Assembly (NCBI GenBank): GCA_033725935.1
Contig: MU867087.1
Coordinates: 403,258-467,257, forward strand
Direction: 5' to 3'
Source: Cladorrhinum sp. PSN259
Lineage: Eukaryota > Ascomycota > Sordariomycetes > Sordariales > Podosporaceae
DNA length: 64,000 nucleotides
The first letter of the stretch is position 1; every line of letters begins with the position of its first letter. Made by a program: the position numbers and the translations under genes. Under the pieces are notes generated by a model, which had not been told where the DNA came from, did no database searches, and saw only the letters and a list, made by a program, of their open reading frames with translations. Positions 52,801 to 63,478 of the stretch are shown piece after piece.

Positions 52801-54921
52801 CCGTGCGGGCCCTGAAGGCGCACCAGTCGAAATGTCATCCAAAAGATACTGGCGTAGCCCGGCGGACTGGGATTCGCCAGTCGCGTGCAAAACATTTTAC
52901 CACTGATGACATTGGGAATCCCAATAAACGCGAGAACCTGTCAGTGGGTGCCAAGAACGGGTCAGACATGCGCTCAGACACAACTGGGGAGGTACATCAG
53001 ACGCAAGAGAGCCAAACATTAGTAAGTCAACATGTCAAATCATCAGCCTTCGGCGAAAACGAATCTAATGAGCCCTCCTCTCAAGCTTACTACACAGGAT
53101 AGGACCAGCTATGCCAGGTCCATACTGGCAGCCATTCTTGACATTGCGAAGGAATTACAATCGCGGGGCTACAAAGACAACAACATCCCGATGAAGCGTA
53201 TAGATATCCCTGGCTCTACAATATTTGCGAGGTTTGCCGACTTGGTGGGGGTGTTGGAAAGAGTACAAGTGACCTTGCTGGCAGACGCGGAATTTTGGCA
53301 TCCAGTGAGGGTAGGGTTGCTTCGACCAGGAGTTTACCCAGGGTGTTGGGGGATTCTATCACACACCGTCGTCAGCACCCTTGAGACTAAAGTTAAACTC
53401 GACATGATTGGTTTCCTGGAGGCATTGACTACGGGTTTCTCAATCTGCGAGCAGCGGGAAATCTGGCAGGCTCTGCTAACGGGACTTCCACTCTCCGCCT
53501 ACAAAACTCCAGCTTGCTGGCGTCTTTTGGCCAAAAGAATGACCCCGGAGATCAGAATGGATTTCAGTTCCCTTGGGTGGTCAATTATTCTGGCAGGACT
53601 CTCGGAACATTATCGAGAGGACCCCGAGGTCTGCGATGCTATCATACGAGGAGTACCGGAACTCGCAAACCACAGGGCACAGCTGGAGTTCGCACTTCTT
53701 GAAAAACCTCCACCGCAAGCTCCGGATGAAGTTGAGGATAGGGAAGATGACAGCATACTGTCGACGCAGCTAAATGACCCTATGGACCTTGACGAAAGAA
53801 GCGACCTCCTAATCAATGACGCTAATGTGACCAAAGATGCCGAGAGCACGCACGTATGGCGCGACACTGAAATGGAAGAGGATCGGGAAACAGAGACCGC
53901 AGAAAGCCCTCAACATGCCGTTGGGATTGACAAGGTCGAGGAAATTTTGATATCAAATTACCGTGATGTCGAAGGAATGGTATCGCCCTATGCCCTTGAG
54001 AGAAGAGCCCGCCGTCTGTTAAGAACACATGGCTTGTTCATGTCTGACACTGATTTTCATGCCTGGATGAACAAATTCAGGGTTACACACGACATACCAG
54101 TGCCTCAGGGACTCTCTGCTCCTACTTTGCAGCAGTCAATGTTGGCCATTACCGCACCCAAAACCGACTTTGCAACCAGCGAGGGATCTACCCTAGGAGG
54201 CAGTACGTCGCGGTCCGCATCTTCGTTTCGACGATCGGAGGCCACAGATCAGACCAGCGTTCCCAGTGAATCCCTCAAAGTCGCAGATTTGGACGAACCA
54301 AACAGCGATGAAGAGGTTGATCCAACTCAGTGGGCGACACAGTGGGCTATTCTATGGGGCATCAAGCAAAGGAATGCCCTTGATACCGATGATGATGTGA
54401 AAGTTTTGGCGTTGGAGCTGGATTGCGTTCCCGAATACGTCAAAAACACGTCCCAGTTTTGGGGTACGGCTGTCTCCGAGGGAATGTCACTCTGGGAATC
54501 AAATCGTCTGTCCGTGTTCTGGATCAACACCTGCTATCACGCCATCCCGGATCAGGCGAGGGAGTTGACAGAGTTCTGGGATGCTTTTGTGTCCCCGTTG
54601 CCGCTCATAACCAAGCCCGTGAGAACAATATGGAAGACCTTCCTTGCCGAGGTCAACAGCGACCGCGATTTGCGGGACTTGCGATTCTGGCGGGCAATTG
54701 CGATCAAAACTCCATCAGACATAGTGGTCTTCGACGACGTTGTCCGTCTAGCAACCATCCCGGAATCTTCCCACTGGCTTCATATATTCACTGTGATATT
54801 CTCTCAAACAAAAAAGCCACATCCCGAAATCTGGGCTGCGTTCAAGTTGGGTGTTCCATCGATGGTCCCAGTTGCAAAAACCTTGCAAGCTATACTGGAC
54901 CGTGACTTGAACCTGAAGTAA
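49804..54921 (+). CDS. NLR (STAND) protein: DUF7708-NACHT-C2H2 with long C-terminal repeat region
   Basis: Seven exons: 49804..50356, 50425..51447, 51504..51615, 51693..51947, 52004..52446, 52516..53021 and 53098..54921; every junction keeps phase, giving 1,571 aa. Residues about 60-230 are DUF7708, the N-terminal domain of many fungal NACHT proteins (LLPLFDGLSYYSKTIEVLCN, DILKFHEHAYKFVRR). The NACHT has Walker A GHPGTGKS (about 315) and Walker B ILLDGLNEC (about 417), then the FLWARLVLEYL region and the HVSVKEFLQSPES block. Two C2H2 fingers lie at about 847-905 (C-X4-C-X12-H-X3-H type). The last intron (53022..53097, GTAAGT...CAG) joins a 607-residue C-terminal region that would otherwise look like a separate gene with an ATG at 53032. 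NLRs oligomerise on ligand binding and trigger immune or incompatibility reactions. Inside DUF7708 a 51-nt in-frame insertion (50101-50151) may be spliced as an intron. Confidence 0.88.
50110..50147 (+). mobile_element. 38-bp insertion with 13-bp target duplication, inside NLR exon 1
   Basis: The 38-bp insert is flanked by perfect direct repeats AAAGGTGATACTC (50097-50109 and 50148-50160). It breaks the conserved DUF7708 stretch WAPIK/VILKVASDYVEAF and adds 17 in-frame residues (FPVMPDNALTYTTKVIL). The first 25 bases are identical to those of the copy at 55,210-55,247 (core CCGGTTATGCCCGATAACGC). Taken as an intron, 50101-50151 begins GTGATA, carries CTAAC 13 nt before its AAAG end, and is phase 0. 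Confidence 0.82.
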
Positions 54922-55772
54922 ATGCTCAGCACATGCACCGGTCAGGTTGTACCACCGACCATCAACACCAACACCAATTTTCGATGCGAATTACCAGGAC
55001 GGCAGGCTGTGGATGGCGTATGCTTTTGAGTGGAGGGCTGATGACAGACTTGACAGGGGAGGAGCTGGATAAGGTGAGGGGGAGGTTTAGGGAGGGGAGT
55101 TTTGATACCTACATACCTTACCCTCATGGTATAATATGACAGGGAGGGGGGACTTGCATGCTATGGCGGTGGGAGGCACAAACTGGGTTGACTGTATGAT
55201 GTATAAAATCGTTGTTGATTCTGAGCGTTATCGGGCATAACCGGAAAATGATGTATAAAATGACAGACTGCGAAAATGGGTGTGGAGAAGACCATTGAGA
55301 CGAATAAGAGGATGCTGGAAGATGGGGAGCTGTGAAAGTTACCTAAGAGATTCAAGCGTAGCTTAGCGGAAACGAGGAGAGTATTGTACTTGGTAAGTTT
55401 AATCAAGGAAGGAAGGGAGGCGGATGGGCTTCGTGCATGAGCTATGTACTATTGTAAACACTTGCTGACTGCTGTGATTACAGGGCATTATATTAGATAA
55501 ATTTCAGTGGGCTAGTTTTTATCTGCTCAACTAAGTTTGGTTTGTTCATCCTGCTTTCTCTCCAAGCAAGACCTGAATTTAGGGGTGAATAAATCAAAAT
55601 ACCTTGGGTATCAAGTCAACGCGATTGATGTAATTTTGTCAAGGCTGGGCCTAAATGGGGCCTCCCTCCTTAGACCCTGAGGGCAGTTCTATCCATCGCT
55701 TGCCGCTGCTGGAAGGACTGACCTGGTTGGAACAGTCATAATAAACCGAATCTGAATCCGCAACCACTATCA
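54922..55772. other. Intergenic region
   Basis: 3' flanks of the NLR and of the minus-strand relic. It contains the second clean 38-bp insertion (55,196-55,261). No gene is seen. Confidence 0.5.
55210..55247 (-). mobile_element. 38-bp insertion with 14-bp target duplication
   Basis: Flanked by perfect direct repeats ATGATGTATAAAAT (55196-55209 and 55248-55261). The insert is exactly 38 bp, like that at 50110-50147, and on the minus strand shares its first 25 bases; the last 13 bases differ (AGAATCAACAACG against TAACTTATACCAC). Confidence 0.82.
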
Positions 55773-56452
55773 TTACTGGTTCCTGCGTGCCCAGTCGACC
55801 CTAATTGGCATCAGCACGTCCCCGGATCCTGCAGAAAGAAACACGGAGTCATCATCCGCCAACGGCTGTTTTGATGAATAAAAGGCGGCAAGCTGGTTGG
55901 CGGGATTCCAATACATCCCGGTACCCATATCGATATGGAATTCCTTCTGGGGCTGTTGATGATAGGCGGACTCGCTGACGGCAGGTTCGATGAGAGAAAG
56001 GTAAACACCCATACCGATATGCTCGTCGCCAACATCTCGGCACCCTTCATCTTCGTTATTGAGAAGGGCTTGTCTGTACCCCATGGCGTGATACTGCTGG
56101 AAAATTTCCGTTTGTGCAATTCTCACAATATCAACCAGACGTCCGCTGAGCTGGCTCAACTCGTCCAAGTCATGAAGTTTCTCAACCGCTTGTTCTAGAA
56201 GTCGTCGTACGGCCTTTGGAAGCTCCCGTCTCATGAAACTCTTGACGCTCTTAGAGTGTTGCTCTCTGGTCTGCGCTTCATCGACGGGGTAGTCTTTCAG
56301 TCGGTCCGTGGAACCTCACAAAGGGGGGGAGGTAGGAGTTAGGCAACCTATGAGGCGAGGGGATGTCTTGTTCGTCGTCTTCTGGGAACAGGATCCTGTA
56401 TATTTCTCTCCATTTCTCCTCGCTCGAGTTGATGACGCTGACAGATAGGAAG
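55773..56452 (-). pseudogene. Degenerate gene related to fungal C2H2-associated LFP.D...IPSP proteins
   Basis: The minus-strand reading begins after a likely acceptor (TGTGACAG, near 56,460) with SSEEKWREIYRILFPEDDEQ DIPSPHRLPN, a motif I know from the C-terminal part of fungal C2H2-containing proteins. It shifts frame by one base near 56,293 (PTE / DYPVDEAQTREQ). It then continues openly through FMRRELPKAVRRLLEQAVEK and LSGRLVDIVRIAQTEIFQQY to a stop at 55,773. No N-terminal zinc-finger exon is recognisable upstream: the frame at 56,480-56,823 (MDKNKSQLLAGTRGRYVLCI) looks different and may be unrelated or a divergent first exon. Single-base insertion plus missing N-terminus point to a pseudogene. 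Confidence 0.5.
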
Positions 56453-56878
56453 ACGTCGCACTGTCACATACAGAATTGTCGTTGTCGTCGTATTGAGTCT
56501 CGTCTGAAGTGTTGGATGATGTTGAGGCCAGTTCCAGTGATAGTAGACTGATGGAATATCTCAGAGACGTCTGTTTTCGATCTACCGACCCGTTGACATT
56601 TATGTAGATAACGGGAGCGGCCACAGGAAGGAGCTCGATCACGGGATTGCAAGACTTTGAAGAAGATCGTAGCAAGACTTGTCTCCGTGTGGTGCCGTAA
56701 ACGATATCAGCCTCCGCATTATACCCGATCGTCACATCTCTACGGCCAGCATTCTGGTATCTTGTGATGCACAGGACATATCGACCCCGAGTTCCAGCCA
56801 AAAGTTGGGATTTATTCTTGTCCATCAATGATCTCGGGAAACAAAACAACACCCTTGGCAAAAAAAAAAAAAAATCTC
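56453..56878. other. Possible upstream exon of the relic, otherwise non-coding
   Basis: A minus-strand open frame (about 56,316-56,823) reads RRDVTIGYNAEADIVYGTTR and has protein-like composition, but no family is recognised. A poly-A run at about 56,861-56,874 (plus strand) lies just past the CLN3 stop. Confidence 0.3.
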
Positions 56879-58363
56879 TCAGCTTGCCTCGATGCGCTTA
56901 CAATAATCCCTCCCGTGTTGGACCTGCCAGTCACAGAGGTAGACTTCCAGCACCATACCAACAAATCCAGCAATGCAGATACCTCCACTGTCGCTGACCG
57001 AAGTAGCTCCTAAACTGAACTCGCGGTCCTCGGCCGGCACATTCTCCATGATCTCGGCAAAAGTGTTGACATAGACAGCTCCACCAAGTAGCCCCTCCCA
57101 GAATATAATCACAAAGATTAGGTATACCGAGGGGATGAAGCTCAGCAGAGCGTGCAGTGTAAGCAGAACCAAGTTGGCAACCTGGAGCAGCGAAGGGAGG
57201 TATAGATGGTGGATGCGGAACCACGGAGTCGAAGACCGCGAGATGAAGACGCCGACCTGATAAAGAAACCCATAAAAAGGGTAAAACGACCGAAACTCGG
57301 AGAAGGGCGACTGCTCAAGCGGGAACAACAACGTCGGCGCAACCCCTTGGTTGATGGTATACTCGGCCACGTAAACCAACAACAACGGTAGCATATACGG
57401 AAAGAACAACGACCTGGCCCTGGACACATTTGCCCAAAACGTCACTCCCTTGCCATCCTTTTGTGGCCCCCTCGTCGAATAGGCCGTCGAAGCAACCGAA
57501 GGTCCGGGTGCCAACAAACCCGCCGACGCCGCCCCGGCAGGGACATCACCAAAGTCTTCTTCTACACCATCCTCTAACTCCTCCGCCTCCGGCACCCGTT
57601 CATAATCTTGCCTCCTCCCCTCCCTCAACGGCCCCCTAGGCAGCACCGCAAAGAAAGCCACGATCATGACGCCCGGCAACAAAGCACTAACCAACAAACT
57701 CCTCTTCACGCTCCAACCGAACCAATCAGTCATGGCAACATACAACCCCGCTCCCACAAGCCCAGCACCGCCCGTACCGCTTCCCCAGGCGGCAAGGCTC
57801 AAATGCCCGTAGTAGTGCGTCAGCCCCAAAAAGCTTAGCTCTCCTCCCCCGGAGCTAAAACTAGCCAGCACCACTCCGACCATTTTTAGACTGACGGAGC
57901 TGTCCGCCGGCGTGAGGGCGACCAGCAACATCCCGCCTGCGCTCAGCGCCACAAACACGAGTATTCGGATTTCGTAAGGGACGCGGTGGATAAAGTACGG
58001 AGCGACGAGTTTGGTCAGGAAGGAAGGGAGGACGTCGGAGATGAGGACGACTCCCTTGGGAACCGAGGAGCCGACGAGGTCCTGCGCTGCGGAGAGGAGG
58101 AGGACGTAGAGGACGTTGTTTATTAATCCTATAAGAGGTGAAAAAAAGGGTTCTTAGGGTTCGAACGGTGGGTAGATAGGTAGGGAGGGAAGGCAAATAC
58201 CGAATAACCAGAATGCGATGATTACGCCTGTGTCGGGGTTGCGCAACAATGATGCGAGTCTAGCGCGGTAGAGGGACCATGATGATGCGGGACTTCCGGG
58301 GAGAGGGAGAGGGAGGAGGTTGTTCCCTAGCGAAGACGAGGAGTGGGAGCGTGGAGGGTTCAT
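56879..58363 (-). CDS. BTN1: CLN3/battenin family membrane protein (Btn1)
   Basis: Exons 58201..58363 and 56879..58128 (72-bp intron GTATTT...TAG) encode 470 aa, normal for the family. CLN3/Btn1 is a multi-pass vacuole/lysosome or Golgi protein linked to vacuolar pH and basic amino-acid transport. Family blocks are all visible: FWLFGLINNVLYVLLLSAAQ, GVVLISDVLPSFLTKLVAPY, ASFSSGGGELSFLGLTHYYG, VYVAEYTINQGVAPTLLFPL, SFYPFYGFLYQVGVFISRSS, FWEGLLGGAVYVNTFAEI and SLGATSVSDSGGICIAGF. A variable acidic loop (YERVPEAEELEDGVEED) sits mid-protein. The ATG at 58363 precedes a Ser/Pro-rich cytosolic N-terminus. The intron joint G|GA restores FGLINN, confirming the model. Confidence 0.95.
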
Positions 58364-59969
58364 TATCGTTGTCGGTATTGCCAGAATTTGGGTTATCGCA
58401 TCGTGATTGTGGTGGTTGTTGCTTGGTGGGAGATGGTTTGGTGTTGGAGCGATGACGGTGCGCTGCTGGGATCAGCTGCCAGTGGAAATGCGCCGGCTTG
58501 CAAGGGTGTTCGACTTATGCAGCCGCTGTTCATGCGCAAGCAGATCCCTGCAGGCTTGGCGTATCTCAATCGACATTTGGGAGCGGAATCTCTTGTCCAT
58601 TATGTAGCCCTGAGGATCGTGGACAGAATTGTTGTCATGTTGAAATTAAAGTTCGTTACATACATGAGGTGAAATGTAAACGTGGGACGGAAAGGCAGCA
58701 GACGAAAAGCATAATTTTTTTGGGCATCTGCCCCGGCACCAGTAGAGCGTGTATGTAACCCTAACCCTTCTTTTGCTTCGAAGACGCCTTGGATCTCTTT
58801 CCTTCTCACTATTATTTAGTTGGAATGATGTGGTATCTTGCCATGGGGCAAATAGACTTCTTGGTCGGTGATCAAAAGGCTCATTTCTTTATCTTCATCA
58901 TAAATGGTGTATAGATGCCTGACTCCCTCTATATTGAACCCATGATTAGACCCAAATTGTTCAAAAACAACCGAAGACTTTGTAGGATTTACCGTCTTGC
59001 AACGTGCAAAATCAAGGTGGAGATTGGAAAGCTTCAGGTTACTCTACTTATTGAGCTATATGGTCAAATAAATGCTAAGGAAAGGGTAGAGAGTCGGGGC
59101 GAGTTTTCAGGACCCAGGCTGAAAGAATTCGACAGATACATGTACCTATCAACTTGAAAGGCAAGAGCCGTCAGCGAATTATCACACCATTCCAGGTACT
59201 ACCAAACCTTAGATGGACATCTTCAGCTGAGTATATTCCTCTACCAGGCACTAGAAGTAGTAGTATTAGGTAGTAGTATTCAAATCGTTCTGCAATCAGC
59301 TATAATAAAAGCAAGTGAGCTTGCAAGAAAAACTGTGCATCTTGTCGTTTACTTTAGCTCAACTGCTTGGGCTACAAGCCTAGCTCCGCGGTGTGCAAAA
59401 AGGTGGTTGACGGGTTTTTGTTGGAGGTAAAGAATGCTGGAAAAGACTATGTACTGAATAATGTGTGGGAGAAAAAGGCAGTGGGTTGGCTGGAAGAAGA
59501 AGAAAAAGAAGAAGAAGGTGGAAGGTGGAGCTTTGACCACAAAGCTATGACCACCTTCCCATAGTTCTTCTTTTTTCTGCTTACAATTCCTCTATGCTTT
59601 GTCATTTGCAAACATTTCAGGAAACCACTCCCCGGAGTTATCGGATTTTCGCTTCGCTGTCGGCGATAAGACATACCAAAAGGGGTTTGGCAGTCGACTT
59701 CGGATCCAAAACATTGACGATATTCTTGGTAAACCTGACATGGATCATGATTGATAATCTGGAACCTAAATGATTCCGAACTGGGTCGAGATAGTTATGT
59801 GTGAATTGAAATCAATTTCAAGTTGGCAGTGATACTCTCAACATATAAAGACGCAGCACCGCAACCATCAATAGCATTCATTCACTTCACGCAGCATCAG
59901 CATCGTAGCCGCATTCTAATTACATAAACCACACTGCATTCTACACTTGAACCGCCCTCAGCAACCACC
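58364..59969. other. Intergenic region
   Basis: 1.6 kb between divergent genes (CLN3 minus, NmrA-like plus). A GAA-rich simple repeat lies at about 59,495-59,520. Short ORFs near 58,343-59,157 have no support. Confidence 0.5.
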
Positions 59970-60971
59970 ATGTCGTCCTCAAAAATCATCACCATAGTAG
60001 GCGCAACAGGCGCCCAGGGCAAATCTGTCCTCACCTCCTTCCTCGCCGACCCCTCCTACACAATCCGCGCCGTCACCCGCAACCCATCCTCCCCCTCAGC
60101 ACAGTCCCTCTTATCCCTCTCCAAGGACAACAAAGTCTCCCTCGTCCAGGCAGACGCCAACGACCTCAACTCCCTCAAATCAGCCTTTGCAGGCTCGCAC
60201 GTAATCTTTGCCGTGACAAACTTCGGCGAGCTCTTTATGTCCAACTCCCTCGACGGACAGAAAGCAAAGTCGCTCGAAGCCCAACAGGGCATCAACTTCG
60301 CGCTCGCGGCGGCGTCTACTCTAGATACTCTTGAGCACTACGTATGGAGCACGCTTCCCGACTCCCACTCCATCTCGGGCGGAAAGAATCCCGTCCCGCA
60401 TTTCGACGGAAAAGCAGCCGTCGATGAGCACATCCGCAGCAGCATGCCTGAGCTCCTGGCCAAGACGACGTTCTTGTTCGTGGGCATGTACTCGTCCGTC
60501 TTTGCGATGCCGCTGTTCCTGCCCATCTTTTTCAAGGCGGCGAACAAGTATATCCACTTTGGGGTTTCGTCTCCGCAGACGCCCGTCAAGATGATTGGCA
60601 ACATCGACAAGAATCTCGGACCGTTCGTCAAGGCTGCTGTTGAGCAGGGGGATAAGACGAGGCAGGGGGCGGTCGTTTTGGCTGCGTTACCCAAGTGGTA
60701 TACCTCTGAGGAGTTGTTGAAGATTTGGGCAGATGCCAAGGGTGTGGAGGCGCAGTATCTTAGGCTTGGAGAGGAGGATTACAAGGCGCTGTGGGGCGGT
60801 TGGGGCGAGGAGATTGGCAGCATGTTGCTGTATTGGGATCAGGTCAAGGAGAGGAGCTGGATTAGGGCTGATGCCGGTGGGGAGAAGGTGTTGACCGCTG
60901 AGGATTTGGGGCTTGGCGAGTCTGATTTGGAGGGATTGGCAGAGTCTTTTAAGGCGTTGCCGATTGCTTGA
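59970..60971 (+). CDS. NmrA-like NAD(P)-binding protein
   Basis: Single-exon protein of 333 aa; the ATG at 59970 is in a strong context (CCACCATGTC). The N-terminal Rossmann fold has IITIVGATGAQGKSVLTSFL (GxxGxxG) with AVTRNP typical of an NADP-preferring site, then VQADANDLNSLKSAFAGSH and a VFAVTNF-type strand (VIFAVTNFGELF). The NmrA/HSCARG family are atypical short-chain dehydrogenases that mostly sense redox state or regulate transcription factors rather than catalyse; some members are isoflavone-reductase-like enzymes. The Tyr-x-x-x-Lys pair of classical SDRs is not obvious, in keeping with the family. Intact gene with strong C-ending codon bias in its first half. Confidence 0.92.
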   Translation: MSSSKIITIVGATGAQGKSVLTSFLADPSYTIRAVTRNPSSPSAQSLLSLSKDNKVSLVQADANDLNSLKSAFAGSHVIFAVTNFGELFMSNSLDGQKAKSLEAQQGINFALAAASTLDTLEHYVWSTLPDSHSISGGKNPVPHFDGKAAVDEHIRSSMPELLAKTTFLFVGMYSSVFAMPLFLPIFFKAANKYIHFGVSSPQTPVKMIGNIDKNLGPFVKAAVEQGDKTRQGAVVLAALPKWYTSEELLKIWADAKGVEAQYLRLGEEDYKALWGGWGEEIGSMLLYWDQVKERSWIRADAGGEKVLTAEDLGLGESDLEGLAESFKALPIA

Positions 60972-61614
60972 AGGTGATGATGGAGATTTTTTGCACAGGT
61001 GATTAGGGGTTCTTTGGTGACAGGGCTCTATGCAGACAATTCTGCTACTTTGTACTAAACGTTGAATTACACACATGGAAAGACTTTGAATATCAAGTAG
61101 AACGCCTCGTTCTAATTTCATCAACACATTAGGACAAAATTAGCCAAGGAAATTGGAAGTCATACCCATTAGCCTATGAAAACGGAGCATTTGTCCACAC
61201 ATTTCGCATCTGCTCTTTTAACTTGCACTCTTGCCGGGCGAAAAAGGAGGTCTCGGAGCACACCCTTTTTCGACCGATACCCGCTGTCCACCTTTTCAGA
61301 CCTTCTTTTTGTGGGCAAAAAGCCTCGTTGGTGGCGGCCCTTTTGGCGTAACGCAACGCCAAATCACTGGCCAGGTGAAAGTAACAAGTCGTGAGCAGGC
61401 GCTTTGGGGGCTAATGTTTGCACCTGCAGTACTGCGCTCTAAACCAAACCATTGGCTCTTGTTTGTTTCTCAATCCCCGAAGCTGGTATTTTGACGTGGG
61501 GGCAGGTAGTAATCATTTCAAGAGATATAAACATCGAATACGTAAAGCTGCAGGCATTTCCCCCTTGCGTGTTCAAGTTCATTTTATCTTCGAACAAACT
61601 CAGCTTTATCTGCA
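60972..61614. other. Intergenic region
   Basis: 3' flank of the NmrA-like gene and promoter of the membrane protein gene. No gene is seen; minus-strand frames here are shadows. Confidence 0.5.
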
Positions 61615-63478
61615 ATGTCAATCAACCACGTTACCGCACCGACCTTGCTTCGGATGGTTGACAAACCGAGCGAACGTCTCGATTTCTGGCCGGGCAGTGC
61701 AAGAGGTCTTTCCAAGTATCCCACTCTTGAAGAAGGGCTTGCGGGTTTGGAACGTCTTGTCCAGAATGCCTTGCCGGCTTCAAAATCTTTTAACACTAGT
61801 CCGCCAAGACTAGCAATACTCGACTTTGATCCTCGAGACTGCCGGGCTGTAAACGACCCGGCGAGCAGAAACTGCACTAAATCTTGCTCGGATCTAGAAT
61901 CGCTCTTCATCCCAACCAATCTTCGGCCTTGCCTCATGATCGCTGGCGCTGCTTCGCTGGTCCAGAATCAAATGGCCATGGTTGACCGCTCCGATGGCGA
62001 GAGTAATGCTACGATTGACTCACTCAATATCCCCGAGCTATCGACATTCGATGCGACTTGGGTCTTCACAAGCTTCCTTCAGTGTCTCGAGTATGGGGAG
62101 TCCTGCGCGAACCCAAATCCTACAATGTGCCCGTTCAGAGATTATTCCCACATCCCAGTACCTTGGAACATGACGAATCTGAGCAGTTTTGGACGGGGAC
62201 TTGGCACAAAACTCTGCTCCGGGGCATACATGTATGATACCATAAACGCCGATCTGGCTGGTCCAGGGGTAAGCAATCAGCCCTTGGGCATCCTTGGTGG
62301 ATACTAGGACATAACCGCTAATATCCTTTTTTGTCGACAGGTGGCTGTATCTTATTTGCTCCAATCGGGACTAGCTTTGTGTCTTTACCTCCTCGGTAAC
62401 ATCTGTATTTCATGGACAAGGAACCTTCGGGCTCCCAGATTCCTGAAAAGCTACCGCCAGACCTGTGCCGATTTCAGCATGCGGCTTCAGGGGAAATTCA
62501 AGAGGTCGAGATTCGGCGTCGCAGCCATATCGTCTCTGGCCGAGTTTCAAGAAATTCAAATCTACTTTGTAATCTCGTTGCAAGTCGCCGCACTATTCAC
62601 CCACATCGAGGCCGATACATTCGGGACTGCCATGCTTGCCATCAGCGTCGTTCGCGCCCTCAGCATTCTGAGCATTGCACCGGTACTACTCGTGCAGCTT
62701 TGTCTTGTTCGGGCATGCAAGAACTGGTGGTACACCTTCTTGGCCATGTCGACGGCATTCATCATGTCTGTCAGCGTCTTCAGATACTACACATTCATGC
62801 CCACTTGGGATCCGGACGCTCTGTGGGCCAAACTCAAACATGAGGGAGCGCTTCCAGCATGTGGCGGAAGCCCAAACCCAAGGTTCTTGTGTATGACGTG
62901 GGTTAAAAAGCAAACGCCGAATCTCAAAGTCTTCAAAACGGCTGCTGCAATCTGTGTGGCAGCCTGGAGCAGGCTGGTCTATGAGAAGGTGACCAGTTCC
63001 TGTTCGATACCGCTTTCACCAAGACTGCAAAGGCTCCTGAAGCCACTTGGGCAGCCCTTGAAAGTGTTGGCTTATACGGTTGAGGTTTCTCTCGTCGGTG
63101 CCACCATCTACTACTCCGTGTACGTCTACAGTGCTCTTTGGAACGCGACGCGTCGTCCAGAGCTCAGCGGCAGCTTGCGGTGGGATTTCGGGCAGTTTGT
63201 TGCCGTCATGATCTGGGCGCCAACAATTGCAAAATTTGTTTACTTCATTAGCTGTGAGTGTGTCCTACATGTACTCGCACCCGAAAATGTCTGAACACGT
63301 TTGCTCATTACTAGGGACCTCAATGTTTGCAGTTGGCATTAAGAGCGGTTTCGAAGCCCGGATTGCTGAACCGTATATGATTACGACGAAACAGGAGCTC
63401 AGTGACACGGCAAATATATGTCACATCGATAGTTTCCACTCGTCAAGTTTCATTTCCGGGCCTGGGTCTGGTACTTGA
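61615..63478 (+). CDS. Multi-pass membrane protein, function unknown
   Basis: Exons 61615..62268, 62341..63253 and 63315..63478 (GTAAGC/CAG and GTGAGT/TAG introns, phases 0 and 1) encode 576 aa. Residues 1-218 are soluble with several Cys (CRAV, NCTKSC, CLEYGESC, MCPF, KLCSGA) and N-glycosylation sites (NCTK, NATI, NMTN), suggesting an extracytosolic domain that ends DLAGPG just before the first hydrophobic segment. About six membrane segments follow (for example VAVSYLLQSGLALCLYLLGN, LSILSIAPVLLVQLCLV, WWYTFLAMSTAFIMSVSV, VSLVGATIYYSVYVYSAL, FVAVMIWAPTIAKFVYFI), then a short cytosolic tail. The protein resembles a group of unnamed fungal membrane proteins; I know no function. Confidence 0.8.

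Noticed and set aside
53032..54921. Separate gene starting at ATG 53032
   Set aside because: That ATG lies in an intron with GTAAGT and CAG ends that joins the NLR frame in phase to the same ORF; a single fused protein explains the region better.
59447..59674. Ser-rich ORF near 59.5 kb
   Set aside because: Driven by the GAA/TTC simple repeat.
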